A stretch of DNA of 64,000 nt from Prolixibacteraceae bacterium JC049 (GTDB taxonomy: Bacteria > Bacteroidota > Bacteroidia > Bacteroidales > Prolixibacteraceae), in assembly GCA_023369685.1 (NCBI GenBank), contig SACZ01000003.1, forward strand, positions 714,330 through 778,329, in the 5' to 3' direction. A model generated the notes under the pieces. It saw only the letters and a list, made by a program, of their open reading frames with translations, had not been told where the DNA came from and ran no database searches. Position numbers and translations under genes: made by a program. Positions within the stretch are counted from its first letter, which is position 1; the number at the start of each line of letters is the position of its first letter. This document shows positions 10,501 through 19,522 of the stretch, in pieces.

Positions 10501-10590
10501 GATATTTTCGCATCAAATTTGGATGGAGCTCTGGAGAGTTGAATATCATTAAGTCGAAGATGCACATTCATAAATCATAAAACAAAACAG

Positions 10591-11295
10591 ATGAAAGGAA
10601 AGATATATCTTATACCGACTACAATGGGGGATTCTAGTGTCTCTTCGGTGATTCCAACAGATGTAATGGCATTGATAAGTGAGTTGAAATTCTTCATTGT
10701 TGAAAATATCCGTACTGCACGTCGTTATCTGAAAAAGGTAGATCGATCGATTGATATCGACGAGCTGACTTTCTTTGAACTAAATAAACACACTTCTCCC
10801 AATGATATTGCTTCTTACTTAGAGCCTGCAAAAAAAGGTAATAATGTGGGAATTATATCTGAAGCAGGTTGCCCAGGGGTTGCTGATCCGGGGGCAGATG
10901 TGGTAAAAATTGCGCATGAGAAGCAAATACAGGTAGTTCCTTTGGTTGGTCCTTCTTCTATTTTGATGTCTTTAATGGCTTCCGGAATGAATGGGCAGAA
11001 CTTTGCTTTCGTAGGTTATATTCCTATTAAAGGGGGAGAACGAATTCGTGCCATCAAAGATCTGGAAGCAAGATCACGTCGCGAACAGCAAACTCAAATA
11101 TTTATAGAAGCGCCATATAGAAACACACAAATGCTTGGCGACTTATTGAAGAGTTGTGCTGCAACGACACGTATATGTGTTGCATGTGACATTAGCCTCG
11201 AGAACGAGTTTATTAAAACGAAAACTGTCGCACAATGGCAGAAACAGCTGCCAAATATTCAAAAACGACCAACGATTTTCTTATTGCAGGCTTAG
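10591..11295 (+). CDS. RsmI-like tetrapyrrole-methylase-family SAM-dependent methyltransferase
   Basis: A 234-residue cytosolic protein of the tetrapyrrole methylase superfamily. It shows the SAM-site pattern GNNVGIISEAGCPGVADPGA and the segment VVPLVGPSSILMSLMASG, matching the RsmI (16S rRNA C1402 2'-O-ribose methyltransferase) arrangement, followed by FVGYIPIKGGERIRAI and the FIEAPYRNTQML motif. It is shorter than typical RsmI of about 280 residues. Many Bacteroidota carry this short paralogue besides a full-length RsmI, so its exact substrate is uncertain. It looks like a housekeeping gene next to the catabolic region, with no sign of transfer. Confidence 0.85.
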   Translation: MKGKIYLIPTTMGDSSVSSVIPTDVMALISELKFFIVENIRTARRYLKKVDRSIDIDELTFFELNKHTSPNDIASYLEPAKKGNNVGIISEAGCPGVADPGADVVKIAHEKQIQVVPLVGPSSILMSLMASGMNGQNFAFVGYIPIKGGERIRAIKDLEARSRREQQTQIFIEAPYRNTQMLGDLLKSCAATTRICVACDISLENEFIKTKTVAQWQKQLPNIQKRPTIFLLQA

Positions 11296-11360
11296 ATCTA
11301 AAAATATTTAGCTTCGATAAATAAAGACTGTGTTTCGATAAGTAGTTGGTTATCTAGACA

Positions 11361-11417
11361 GTTGTATAGTTACTCTTGTGAAGTGTTGTATAGCATACGA
11401 AATTGATCCTATACAAC
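11361..11417. repeat. Three evenly spaced 9-bp sites (GTTGTATAG, one inverted)
   Basis: GTTGTATAG occurs at 11361-11369 and 11385-11393. Its reverse complement CTATACAAC occurs at 11409-11417. The three start positions are exactly 24 bp apart. The second and third copies could also form a hairpin with a 15-nt loop. The group sits 23 bp upstream of the promoter at 11440-11471, so it may be an operator. No T-run follows, so a terminator for the upstream methyltransferase gene is less likely. Confidence 0.45.
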
Positions 11418-11439
11418 GTGTTAAAAAAAATTAAAAAGT

Positions 11440-11471
11440 TTTGTGCTTTTAAAAATGGACTAGTATATTTG
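11440..11471 (+). promoter_or_regulatory. Bacteroidota vegetative promoter for the candidate small RNA
   Basis: The -33 element TTTG at 11440-11443 and the -7 element TATATTTG at 11464-11471 are separated by 20 bp, matching the Bacteroidota consensus TTTG-N19/20-TAnnTTTG exactly. Transcription should start near 11478. No good coding start follows within the next 130 bp, so it most likely serves the RNA at 11478-11613. Confidence 0.65.
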
Positions 11472-11477
11472 TAACAG

Positions 11478-11613
11478 TAATTCAATAAACAACATAGGTT
11501 GAGTTATTGGATTAATTGAGCAAAAAAATATTTTTTATTGGGGTTGTTTTTAGGGATTTCCATTCGTGATCATTTGGGGAGATGAAGCGAAAACCACGGG
11601 AATCCCTTTTTTT
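11478..11613 (+). ncRNA. Candidate small non-coding RNA, about 136 nt
   Basis: It is bounded by a perfect Bacteroidota promoter upstream and an intrinsic terminator downstream. A 5' hairpin has outer stem CAATAA (11483-11488) with TTATTG (11504-11509) and inner stem CAAC (11490-11493) with GTTG (11498-11501), closing an ATAG loop. An A/T-rich linker follows with the palindromic AAAAAATATTTTTT. A second long hairpin (11552-11607) runs into seven T residues. No open reading frame with a credible start is inside. I could not match it to a named RNA family; a 6S-type RNA was considered but the fold is too short. The 5' end is inferred from the promoter. Confidence 0.5.
11552..11613 (+). terminator. 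Intrinsic terminator of the candidate small RNA
   Basis: AGGGATTTCC (11552-11561) pairs fully with GGGAATCCCT (11598-11607), including one G-U pair, followed by T at 11607-11613. The 36-nt apical part contains a second small hairpin, TCAT (11570-11573) with ATGA (11582-11585). Confidence 0.6.
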
Positions 11614-11962
11614 GTGTCCTATTCTGAAGGAGTTCCTTAATGGTAGATTATTAACTCTGGGTGCAACTTTTCATCGATTCTAATTTCTTTTCACTATACT
11701 TTTCATCGTAGATCTAATTCTGGTTTTCAAACAAACAGGATGCATAACGGCGTAACAATGTATTGTGTTGCTTTGGTGAAATTCGTGCTTTTCTTATCGT
11801 ATTTCTTGAGAATTAGTATTGCAAAGTGGTAGCTGTTGAGCTAATTATAGAATTAGTGAGGAGTGTGTTTCCTGACTGAAAAGTGTACTTTTTAGCTCGA
11901 TTTGTAACCTATGTTCTATATGGGGTAAATGTAATTTTGATTTGAAAATTAATTAAAACCTT
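11614..11962. other. Non-coding stretch upstream of the first GH116 gene
   Basis: No reading frame with a believable start was found. It contains the repeat at 11826-11855 and, close to the GH116 start, a TAATTTTG box (11932-11939) matching the -7 consensus but without a TTTG at the right distance. It is probably the leader and promoter region of the GH116 operon. Confidence 0.4.
11826..11855 (+). repeat. Direct repeat copy 1 (about 30 bp), upstream of GH116
   Basis: The sequence GTGGTA, then GCTGTTGAGCTAA, then ATAGAATTA recurs almost unchanged at 20784-20814 upstream of the first ECF sigma gene. Both copies lie 50-110 bp before a gene, on the plus strand. They could be a shared regulatory site or short repeats left by rearrangement; they bracket the GH116/propeller block. 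Confidence 0.5.
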
Positions 11963-14536
11963 ATGAGAACATTTTATCTTATTACATTATTGCTATTTGT
12001 ATTTGGTAGTTCAAATGCGATTAAAACAAAACAGAGTAAATATGTCGGAATGCCAGTTGGTGGAATTTGTGCAGGACAAGTTTACTTAGGAGCAGATGGT
12101 CAATTGTGGTATTGGGACATTTTCAATATTGCTGCAATTAACCCGGGAAATGAAGGAGGACATCGTTTTTATGTCAATCCATTGGCCCAGAAAAAAACTT
12201 TCGAAAATGGTTTCGGATTAAAAGTTAAAGATGGTGACAAGACATTTTTTCGTCCATTGAATTACGATGGCTTTTCGAATGTAGAGTTTACAGGAAGTTA
12301 TCCTGTGGGAAATGTAAAATATTCCGATGAAACTATGCCGGTTAATGCCTCATTGAAGGCTTTTTCACCATTTATTCCAACTGATGCTGATAATTCTGGC
12401 TTGCCAGTTACAGTATTAGAATACACTATTCAAAATACTTCAGACCGAACAGTGGGAGTAGAGTTGCATGGTTGGCTGCAAAATATGGTTGGTTTTCAGT
12501 CGGGAAAAGGGAAAGCAGGAATGCATGTGAACCGAATTGAAAAGTTAGGTGATAAAACACGCTTGATTTGTGAGGGATCTGGAGATTATCAGGAAAAGCT
12601 TCCTGATTGGGGAAGTATGTCGCTAACATTACTTGGCAAAGGAGAAGGTTCAGCCCGAGCAAGCCATCATAATGGGTTACCTCTTTATTTCTCCGAAAAA
12701 GAGAATAAGAAATCAGAGGCTGAACTTGGAAATAAACTGGTAGGAAGTATTTCTGGTAAAGAATCACTGAAGCCGGGAGAGCGTAAAACGTTTACATTTC
12801 TGTTGTCGTGGTATTTTCCTAATATCCATTTATGGAATGGAGCACATCATTGGAAAAACATTAAGAATCTGAGGTTTTATTATACTAAGATGTTTAAAAA
12901 TGCTGCTCATGTTACCGATTATGTAGCCGATAATAAGTGGTTGATTGATGATACCAAACAGTGGGAGAAAACATGGAACGATTCTTCGTTGCCAAAATGG
13001 TTTCTGGATAGAACATTTTTGAATGTAAGTACACTAGCGACGAGTGCATGTGTGCGTTTCAATGATTTAACAGACGATCCAGATAATGAAGGTCGTTTCT
13101 ACACAATGGAAGGTGTTTATTTAGGACATGGAACATGTACACACGTTTTTCACTATGAACAAGCACTAGGAAGAGTATTTCCTAATTTAGCACGCCAGCT
13201 AAGAGAACAAATCGATTTAGGTTTGTCTTTTAAAGAAAATGGTATTATTCAGTACCGAAGTGCAGAGTATACGAAATATGGCCAACAAGATGGTAGAGAC
13301 TATGCCATAGATGGTCATGCGGGAACAGTAATGCGTATTTATCGTGAGCACCTGATGGCTCCAGACAGTCGGTTCTTGAAAGAAAACTGGAGCAAGATTA
13401 AAAAGAGTATCCAATACATGATTGATCATGACAGTGAGAAAACAGGTAAGCCTGATGGAATTCTGGAAGGAATTCAGTATAACACATTGGATAGAATGTG
13501 GTACGGAAAAATCAGTTGGATTAGTGGTTTGTATGCCGCATCGCTAAAGGCCGGAGAGAAGATGGCAAAAGAAGTTGGGGACAAAAGTTTTGCAAAGAAA
13601 TGTGCAAAGATTGCAGCGCTTAGTTATGCGAACATCTCAAAAGAACTTTTCAATGGCGAATACTTTATTCAGAAATTAGATCCGGAACATCTGGATGCTC
13701 CAAATTCAAATATTGGTTGTCATACCGATCAGCTATTGGGACAATATTGGTCAACTCAGGTGGGGCTGGGAGATATTCTTCCGAACGATAAGGTGAAAAC
13801 AGCACTTAAATCGATAATGAAATACAACTACGTAGACAACTATGGAAAATACCTGGGCAGTGCGAAAATTCCAATCAAAAGATGGTATGCCGATGATGAC
13901 GAAGCAGGTGTAATCATGTGTACTTTCCCTAAAGGAGGAACCGATAAGGCTCCGGGGAAAATCCGTAACGAATGGGAGAAACTGGTTGTTGGATATTTCA
14001 GTGAAGTGTGGACAGGTCAGGAACATCAGTTGGCTGCAGCATTAATTGAAGAAGGAATGGTTGAAGATGGAATGAAAGTGGTTAAAGCTGTTCATGATCG
14101 TTACGATGCCAAACGCAGAAATCCATACAATGAAATTGAATATGGAAACCACTATACCAGAGCCATGAGTGGATATGCTCCATTTGTAGCAGCAAGTGGT
14201 TTTACTTACAACGGCCCTGCTGGAGTAATTGGCTTTAGTCCTAAAATTGATTCAAAAGAATTCAAATCAGCATTTATTAGTGCTTCAGGTTGGGGGAAAT
14301 TTGATCAAAAGGTGGTTGCTAAGAAGCAAACAAGCTCCATTGCTATAACATTCGGAGAATTGAAGTTGAAGCAAATCAATTTAAAACCAGAATTAGAAGG
14401 TATAAATTCGGTAGATGTTTTCTTAAATGGTAAGAAGTTAAAATCGAAATTTAAACTGAAAGAGAAAGGTTTGCAAGTTTCTTTTAACGAACAGCAGCTA
14501 AAAGGAAAAGACCAGTTAGTAGTAACTATTCAATAA
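11963..14536 (+). CDS. GH116 family glycoside hydrolase
   Basis: An 857-residue exported enzyme with a Sec signal (MRTFYLITLLLFVFGSSNA). The N-terminal GH116N beta-sandwich begins YVGMPVGGICAGQVYLGADG, and the C-terminal (alpha/alpha)6 barrel follows from about residue 340. The catalytic candidates are E399 in GTCTHVFHYEQALGR (nucleophile position) and D510 in YNTLDRMWYG (acid/base position), matching the GH116 pattern. Known activities in the family are beta-glucosidase, beta-xylosidase, beta-N-acetylglucosaminidase and, in a D-arabinan locus of Dysgonomonas, exo-beta-D-arabinofuranosidase. It is closest in this window to the partial GH116 at 62711 and less like the one at 16895. The propeller enzyme gene follows after 8 bp, so they form an operon. 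The substrate is not determined by sequence. Confidence 0.9.
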   Translation: MRTFYLITLLLFVFGSSNAIKTKQSKYVGMPVGGICAGQVYLGADGQLWYWDIFNIAAINPGNEGGHRFYVNPLAQKKTFENGFGLKVKDGDKTFFRPLNYDGFSNVEFTGSYPVGNVKYSDETMPVNASLKAFSPFIPTDADNSGLPVTVLEYTIQNTSDRTVGVELHGWLQNMVGFQSGKGKAGMHVNRIEKLGDKTRLICEGSGDYQEKLPDWGSMSLTLLGKGEGSARASHHNGLPLYFSEKENKKSEAELGNKLVGSISGKESLKPGERKTFTFLLSWYFPNIHLWNGAHHWKNIKNLRFYYTKMFKNAAHVTDYVADNKWLIDDTKQWEKTWNDSSLPKWFLDRTFLNVSTLATSACVRFNDLTDDPDNEGRFYTMEGVYLGHGTCTHVFHYEQALGRVFPNLARQLREQIDLGLSFKENGIIQYRSAEYTKYGQQDGRDYAIDGHAGTVMRIYREHLMAPDSRFLKENWSKIKKSIQYMIDHDSEKTGKPDGILEGIQYNTLDRMWYGKISWISGLYAASLKAGEKMAKEVGDKSFAKKCAKIAALSYANISKELFNGEYFIQKLDPEHLDAPNSNIGCHTDQLLGQYWSTQVGLGDILPNDKVKTALKSIMKYNYVDNYGKYLGSAKIPIKRWYADDDEAGVIMCTFPKGGTDKAPGKIRNEWEKLVVGYFSEVWTGQEHQLAAALIEEGMVEDGMKVVKAVHDRYDAKRRNPYNEIEYGNHYTRAMSGYAPFVAASGFTYNGPAGVIGFSPKIDSKEFKSAFISASGWGKFDQKVVAKKQTSSIAITFGELKLKQINLKPELEGINSVDVFLNGKKLKSKFKLKEKGLQVSFNEQQLKGKDQLVVTIQ

Positions 14537-14544
14537 TAAAGCAG

Positions 14545-15504
14545 ATGAAGCTAAATATATTATTAATCGCAATTTTGTGTGTGGTTGCATGTAAGCCTAA
14601 GGCTGAAAAAAAAGTAGATGCAAAACCTCAAACTCCAGTTATTACTGGGGAGTGGCAACACATTTTTAATCCAAATGATACTCGATTCGAAGAAGATACT
14701 ACTTGGTATACCAATGACCATTGTTTCTCGAAAGGACCAGATGGAAAATGGCATGCATATGGAATTATTGGACACAAGCCTATTAATCCATGGACAGGAG
14801 AGAATAAACTATTTCATATTTCAGCAGCCAAATTCAATCAAAATAAGTGGGACGATCACGATTATGCATTGAGAGCTAAAAAAGGAGCCGAGCGTGTTTT
14901 ATGGGCACCACATGTGTTCAACGAAAATGGAATCTGGCATATGTTTTACAATATTGGAAACCGTCAGCCTAATGCGCCGAATTATGCCAGTTGGGGACAG
15001 TTATGTAGAGCCGATTCAAAAGACATGTTTAAATGGGAGAGACATGCTTTAAATCCACTGTTCAGTGATCCGGGGCATGCGCGCGATTCTTATATTCTGA
15101 AAGAAGGAAACTTGTACTACTTCTACTATACACGTACTTACGACGAGGTTGATTTGCGCTCGTGTGTAGCTGTTAGAACCAGCCCTGATTTGAAACATTG
15201 GAGTGGCCCTAAGATTGTGCATACACAAGAGTTGAAATGCAATTGGGGTGGTGATGCCGAAAGTCCTTTTGTAGTAAAGAAAGATGGATTATTCTATCTG
15301 TTTGTTTGTAGAGCAATGACTAAATACAATCAGACACATGTGTATTGGTCAAAAACACCAGATCATTTTCCAGTCGAAAATTTTGTATGCGAGTTACCTA
15401 CTCATGCTTCTGAAGTAATTAAAGTTTCGGATAATGAATGGTATATCTCTAATACAGGCTGGGATAAAAAGGGATTATTTATTGCTCCAATGAAATGGAA
15501 GTAA
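14545..15504 (+). CDS. GH43/GH32-like five-bladed beta-propeller lipoprotein
   Basis: A 319-residue lipoprotein (lipobox VVAC at residue 16). The fold is a five-bladed propeller of the furanosidase superfamily. Candidate catalytic residues are D58 in YTNDHCFSKGPDGKWHAYG, D181 in GHARDSYIL and E239 in GGDAESPFVV, the usual Asp-Asp-Glu triad of clans F and J. Its NDH/RD/ESP signature is shared with the proteins at 15775 and 48250, which appear to be one subfamily that I cannot place in a characterised GH family. It lies 8 bp after GH116, so it likely acts on the same substrate. The 199-bp element begins 18 bp after its stop. A furanosidase is likely; the sugar is unknown. Confidence 0.75.
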   Translation: MKLNILLIAILCVVACKPKAEKKVDAKPQTPVITGEWQHIFNPNDTRFEEDTTWYTNDHCFSKGPDGKWHAYGIIGHKPINPWTGENKLFHISAAKFNQNKWDDHDYALRAKKGAERVLWAPHVFNENGIWHMFYNIGNRQPNAPNYASWGQLCRADSKDMFKWERHALNPLFSDPGHARDSYILKEGNLYYFYYTRTYDEVDLRSCVAVRTSPDLKHWSGPKIVHTQELKCNWGGDAESPFVVKKDGLFYLFVCRAMTKYNQTHVYWSKTPDHFPVENFVCELPTHASEVIKVSDNEWYISNTGWDKKGLFIAPMKWK

Positions 15505-15521
15505 TTGCTTAATCGTATTGT

Positions 15522-15720
15522 AGACGAGGTTGTCCAAAAGGCTTATTTATAATTTTTTGAACTTACGGATTATAAGTCACCACTTAGTTTATCACTCCTA
15601 AATCCCCTAAAGGGGACTTAAGCCTCCTCTTTAGGGGAGGTTTGGTGGGGTAAAGACGAAAGTGGGTTATAACCTGAAAGTTCAATTTCAAATGAATTTA
15701 CTTTTTGGATAGCCTCGTCT
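15522..15720 (+). repeat. 199-bp non-coding inverted-end element, copy 1
   Basis: The ends AGACGAGG and CCTCGTCT are perfect 8-bp inverted repeats, followed inwards by TTGTCCAAAA and its near complement TTTTTGGATA. The centre has the hairpin-rich segment CCCCTAAAGGGGACTTAAGC with TCTTTAGGGGAGG. A copy of exactly the same length and about 90% identity lies in opposite orientation at 19523-19721. No ORF is inside, so it is MITE-like or a structured repeat. The end arms differ between the copies but remain self-complementary. Confidence 0.8.
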
Positions 15721-15774
15721 TTGCATGGAATAATTGCAAAAAGGGCAGTTGAGACAACTTTAAATTCCAAAGAA

Positions 15775-16716
15775 ATGAGAACTCGTTTATTTATTATCAC
15801 TCTAATGGTTTTGTTGCTAATGGTTAGCTGTAAAAAAGAGAGAATGAAAATACCTTTTCAGGAAAATAAATATACTCATATCTATTCTCCCAAAGTGGAT
15901 ATATTTCCAGGACCATCTACGAGTGAACTGAAAGCAGGTGTGTTTTATACTGATTGGGTCCCTAACGATCATACTTTTGTAAAAGCAAAAGATGGAAAAT
16001 GGCATTTGTTTGGAATAACACACCCGCTTACTTCAACACAGAATGTGCATGAAGGGGAATTTATGGCTTTTCACGCTATTTCTAAAGCAGAGGATCCTCA
16101 CAGTGACTTTATAGACTTGCCCAAAGTGTTGACTCCCGATCAACGTGAAGGTGAACGCTTGGAGTTATATGCTCCCTATATAATTCAAAAAGATGGTTTG
16201 TATTATATGATTTATAGTCCGGAGCCAATGCGCTTTGCTATTTCTAGAGATCTGAAAAATTGGAAACCTCAAGGTGTATTATTTCGAGAAGAAAAAGGCG
16301 CTCGTGATCCCAATTTGTTTTTCTACAATGGAAAATATTATATGATCTATTGTACCGAAAAGAGTATTGGTATGCGCACTTCTATAGATCTAATAAACTG
16401 GAGTTCTTCTCAAATCATTTTCACTGCTTACGATTTTGAACCGGAATCACCAACTATGGTGATGAAAGATGGAGCATTCTACCTATTTGTATGTGGATGG
16501 AATGGTGTTTGGGATAAGAAAGAGGTACAAGGAGCATATCAACATAGAACATACGTCTATTTTTCCCGGAGGGTAAATGAGTTTCAACGAGCAGTACCCA
16601 TCACAATTCTCAATGCCCATGCTCCCGAGATTTTCCAAGTGGATGAACAATGGTATATCTCTAGTGCAGAATGGCCCAACAGAGGAGTAAGTATCGATAA
16701 GTTGAATTGGAAATAG
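15775..16716 (+). CDS. GH43/GH32-like beta-propeller lipoprotein
   Basis: I chose the ATG at 15775, which gives a clean lipoprotein signal (MRTRLFIITLMVLLLMVSC). The frame extends to a TTG at 15721, but those codons directly abut the repeat element and look non-coding. The 313-residue product has candidate catalytic residues D65 in WVPNDHTFVKAKDGKWHLFG, D178 in KGARDPNLFFYNGKYY and E224 in EPESPTMVMKDGAFYLFVC. It belongs to the same propeller subfamily as the products at 14545 and 48250. It precedes the GH116 gene at 16895, and the two are bracketed by the inverted 199-bp elements. The linked substrate may be a furanoside; specificity is unknown. Confidence 0.75.
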   Translation: MRTRLFIITLMVLLLMVSCKKERMKIPFQENKYTHIYSPKVDIFPGPSTSELKAGVFYTDWVPNDHTFVKAKDGKWHLFGITHPLTSTQNVHEGEFMAFHAISKAEDPHSDFIDLPKVLTPDQREGERLELYAPYIIQKDGLYYMIYSPEPMRFAISRDLKNWKPQGVLFREEKGARDPNLFFYNGKYYMIYCTEKSIGMRTSIDLINWSSSQIIFTAYDFEPESPTMVMKDGAFYLFVCGWNGVWDKKEVQGAYQHRTYVYFSRRVNEFQRAVPITILNAHAPEIFQVDEQWYISSAEWPNRGVSIDKLNWK

Positions 16717-16825
16717 TAGTTGTGTTTGTTGCTGTAAGATGTTGATTGTTGCAGAATTACGATAAATCGTTCATCGGTTTGAAATGAAACCAGAAGCATG
16801 ATTCAGATACCATTTTGAATGAAAT

Positions 16826-16848
16826 AAGCCCGATCTTTAGTCGGGCTT
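16826..16848 (+). terminator. Hairpin after the propeller gene, terminator-like
   Basis: AAGCCCGA (16826-16833) and TCGGGCTT (16841-16848) form an 8-bp stem with a 7-nt loop. Only three T residues follow, so termination is probably weak. It sits between the propeller gene and the next GH116 gene. Confidence 0.5.
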
Positions 16849-16894
16849 TCGCATATCTTGTGCTTGACTTTAAGTGAAACTATAAACAAGAAGA

Positions 16895-19519
16895 ATGATT
16901 AAACGAACTAAATCCGTAAAAGTGCTAGCAGTGTTATTATCACTGTTTGCATTTAATCTTCACGCACAAGACAAAGTGCCGTATTTGCAGAAATATGAAG
17001 GAAGTAGCCTGGATCATGTGGCGATGCCAATTGGAGGAATTGGAACGGGAACGGTATCTATCGATGCCAGAGGAAAATTGGTCGACTGGGAAATTATGAA
17101 TCAGGGAGCCATTGGCTTTCTTCCATTTTTCAACGAGCACTATTTGGCAACTCGTGTAGCTCCATTTTTCGCTATTCGAACAAAAACTGCCGATGGAACT
17201 ATCGATGCACGTATGTTGGAAGGCGCTATTCCAAAAACAAAACTGGAAGGCGACTGGGGATGCGACGAGCTGAATAGTACATTCCCTCGTTTTAACAACA
17301 GCCGAATGCAGACTGCTTACCCAATTGCAAAAGTAGAACTGATTGATAAGACAATGCCAGTTAAAGTGGAGTTTAAGGCATTTAACCCTCTAATTCCTGG
17401 AAAGACAGACGATAGTAGTATTCCTGTTGCTATTATGGAATATACAGTTACCAACCCCGGAAATTCAGCTGTAGAGGTAACTATTAGTGGTACAGTTCCT
17501 AACTATATCGGTTTTGATGGATTTAAGAACCGCATAAAACAAAACCGAAACACCTATTTAAACAAAGGAAAAATTAAAGGGGTATACATGACCACTGCAT
17601 CGGGCGACTCTTTGGATAGCCGTTGGGGATCAATGGCATTGACAACTATGGCTAGCGAAGGAGAAGTGAGCTATCGTACCAGTTGGCATCCCGATTTAGT
17701 TTGGAACGGCTCTGTTATTGAATTCTGGGACGACTTAAAAGATGATGGAAAACTGAAGCAGCATATCAATAAAAAGGTGAAAGAGTATACCGATTATAAT
17801 ATGCTTAACGAGTTTCAAGGAGAGCCTAAGGATAGATCAGTGCCTGCATCGTTGGCTGTAAAAGTGAAGCTTAATCCGGGTGAAACCAAACAAATACCAT
17901 TTATGATGACTTGGTATTTCCCAAAACGAATTAGTTGGGAGGGACAACCAGGATGGCCACAAAAGCCAATGGATAATTACTATGCAAAGAATTACTCAAA
18001 TGCATGGGATGTAGCAGAAAAAGTAACCAAGCGTTATGATTATCTGAAAGGTGAAACGGAGAAATTTGTTACCAACTTTGTGAAACAGGATGTGCCTCAG
18101 AAAATCAAGGAAGCTGCTTTGTCTAATTTGGTAAATATGCGTTCTCAAACTTTATTCCGAACAGCTGACGGATTGAGTTATGGTTGGGAAGGACAAGGAA
18201 GTGTATATGGCACAGCTCAGAACCCAAAAGGTATTCGTGGAGGTTGGGGACCAGGAACATGTACACATGTATGGAATTACGAGTCGACCATCCCATTTAC
18301 TTTTGGCGATGTGGCCATGTCGATGCGTGAGGTGGAATTTGCAAAATCCACTAATTTGAAAAATGGTAAAATGGCACACCGTGTATTTTTGCCTATTACC
18401 GAAAATCAAACCATTGGAGCTGCAGCTGATGGTCAGCTGGGATGTATCATTAAAATGTATCGAGAGTGGCAACTGTCTGGCGATACTCAAAAACTGAAAG
18501 AGCTATATCCGTATGTAAAGAAAGCACTGGAATTTGTATGGGGAGCCAGTAAGTGGGATGCCGATAAAAATGGAGTGATTGAAGGAGTTCATCATAACAC
18601 AATGGATGTGAACTACATTGGTCCTAATCCAGAAATGGGGACATGGTATTTGTGTGCATTGCGTGCTGGAGAAGAAATGGCAAAGGTGATGAAAGATAAA
18701 TCGTTTGCCAAAGAGTGTCGTCAATTATTTGAGAGCGGAAGCGCATGGATGGACGAGCATATGTTTAATGGCGAGTACTATATTCAGCTTTTACCTGAAG
18801 CACGTAACTTTCAGGTTGGAGAAGCAGTATTGGTACACCAAATGGTTGGCCAGCAAATGGCACATATTTGTGGTTTAGGTTATTTGTTGAAACCAGAGAA
18901 TGTAAAGAAGGCGTTGGAGTCGGTTATGAAATATAATTTCAGAACAAACTGGGATCAGCACTTAAGTACTTTCCGTTGCTATATTACACGCGACGAAGCA
19001 GGATTGATGAACGCTTACTACCCGGAAGGAAAACGTGAGGCAAGACCATTCCCATATTTTTCAGAGCCTTGGACTGGTTTAGAGTACCACACTGCAGCTG
19101 GAATGATTTTCGAGAATATGGAAGCAGAAGGAAAAAAGGTGGTTGCAGCAGTTCGCGATCGTTACAATGGTTCTAACCGAAATCCTTTCAACGAAGGAGA
19201 GTTTGGACATCGATATGCACGTGCTATGTCTTCGTGGAGTCCACTAATCGCTTATACTCGTTACCATTATCAAAACGATAAAGGAACTATGACTATTCGT
19301 GCAGAAGAAGGGACCTATTACTGGTCGAATGGTTATGCATACGGAACCGTTGAGGTGAAAAAACAGGGAGGAGAATTCGGTGCAAAACTTCAGGTTAATG
19401 CTGGAGAACTGAAACTGAAAAAACTAAGTTTCCTTGATGCAAATAATCAAACGGTTAATAGTGTGAAAGTGAAAAAAGATCAGCTGATTAAAGAAGGCGA
19501 ACAAAGATCAATATTTTAA
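16895..19519 (+). CDS. GH116 family glycoside hydrolase (second subtype)
   Basis: An 874-residue exported enzyme with signal MIKRTKSVKVLAVLLSLFAF ending in HAQ. The GH116N domain begins HVAMPIGGIGTGTVSIDARG, and the catalytic barrel carries E463 in GTCTHVWNYESTIPF and D571 in HHNTMDVNYIGPNPEMG, so it should be active. It is of a different subtype from the GH116 at 11963, with a longer N-terminal domain. The C-terminal end looks shortened: where the other enzyme has about 25 residues with an FLNGKKLK strand, this one passes from NSVKV directly to KKDQLIKEGEQ. Its stop codon lies 3 bp before the second copy of the 199-bp element. Possible activities are those of the family, including beta-D-arabinofuranosidase; this is unproven. 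Confidence 0.9.
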   Translation: MIKRTKSVKVLAVLLSLFAFNLHAQDKVPYLQKYEGSSLDHVAMPIGGIGTGTVSIDARGKLVDWEIMNQGAIGFLPFFNEHYLATRVAPFFAIRTKTADGTIDARMLEGAIPKTKLEGDWGCDELNSTFPRFNNSRMQTAYPIAKVELIDKTMPVKVEFKAFNPLIPGKTDDSSIPVAIMEYTVTNPGNSAVEVTISGTVPNYIGFDGFKNRIKQNRNTYLNKGKIKGVYMTTASGDSLDSRWGSMALTTMASEGEVSYRTSWHPDLVWNGSVIEFWDDLKDDGKLKQHINKKVKEYTDYNMLNEFQGEPKDRSVPASLAVKVKLNPGETKQIPFMMTWYFPKRISWEGQPGWPQKPMDNYYAKNYSNAWDVAEKVTKRYDYLKGETEKFVTNFVKQDVPQKIKEAALSNLVNMRSQTLFRTADGLSYGWEGQGSVYGTAQNPKGIRGGWGPGTCTHVWNYESTIPFTFGDVAMSMREVEFAKSTNLKNGKMAHRVFLPITENQTIGAAADGQLGCIIKMYREWQLSGDTQKLKELYPYVKKALEFVWGASKWDADKNGVIEGVHHNTMDVNYIGPNPEMGTWYLCALRAGEEMAKVMKDKSFAKECRQLFESGSAWMDEHMFNGEYYIQLLPEARNFQVGEAVLVHQMVGQQMAHICGLGYLLKPENVKKALESVMKYNFRTNWDQHLSTFRCYITRDEAGLMNAYYPEGKREARPFPYFSEPWTGLEYHTAAGMIFENMEAEGKKVVAAVRDRYNGSNRNPFNEGEFGHRYARAMSSWSPLIAYTRYHYQNDKGTMTIRAEEGTYYWSNGYAYGTVEVKKQGGEFGAKLQVNAGELKLKKLSFLDANNQTVNSVKVKKDQLIKEGEQRSIF

Positions 19520-19522
19520 CTT

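Noticed and set aside
10493-10520. Inverted repeat AAATTTGA ... TCAAATTT around the stop of the TPR protein gene
   Set aside because: A/T-only stem with a 12-nt loop and no T-run; too weak to call a terminator.
11478-11613. 6S RNA or tmRNA identity for the small RNA
   Set aside because: The length and two-hairpin layout do not match a long central-bubble 6S RNA, and no tRNA-like ends or tag frame are present.
12426-12767. Open frame of 113 codons on the minus strand inside GH116
   Set aside because: It lies wholly opposite a well-supported gene and its product shows no domain or signal; shadow frame.
15721-15774. TTG-started extension of the propeller gene
   Set aside because: It begins at the base after the 199-bp element, and the ATG at 15775 gives a proper lipoprotein signal.
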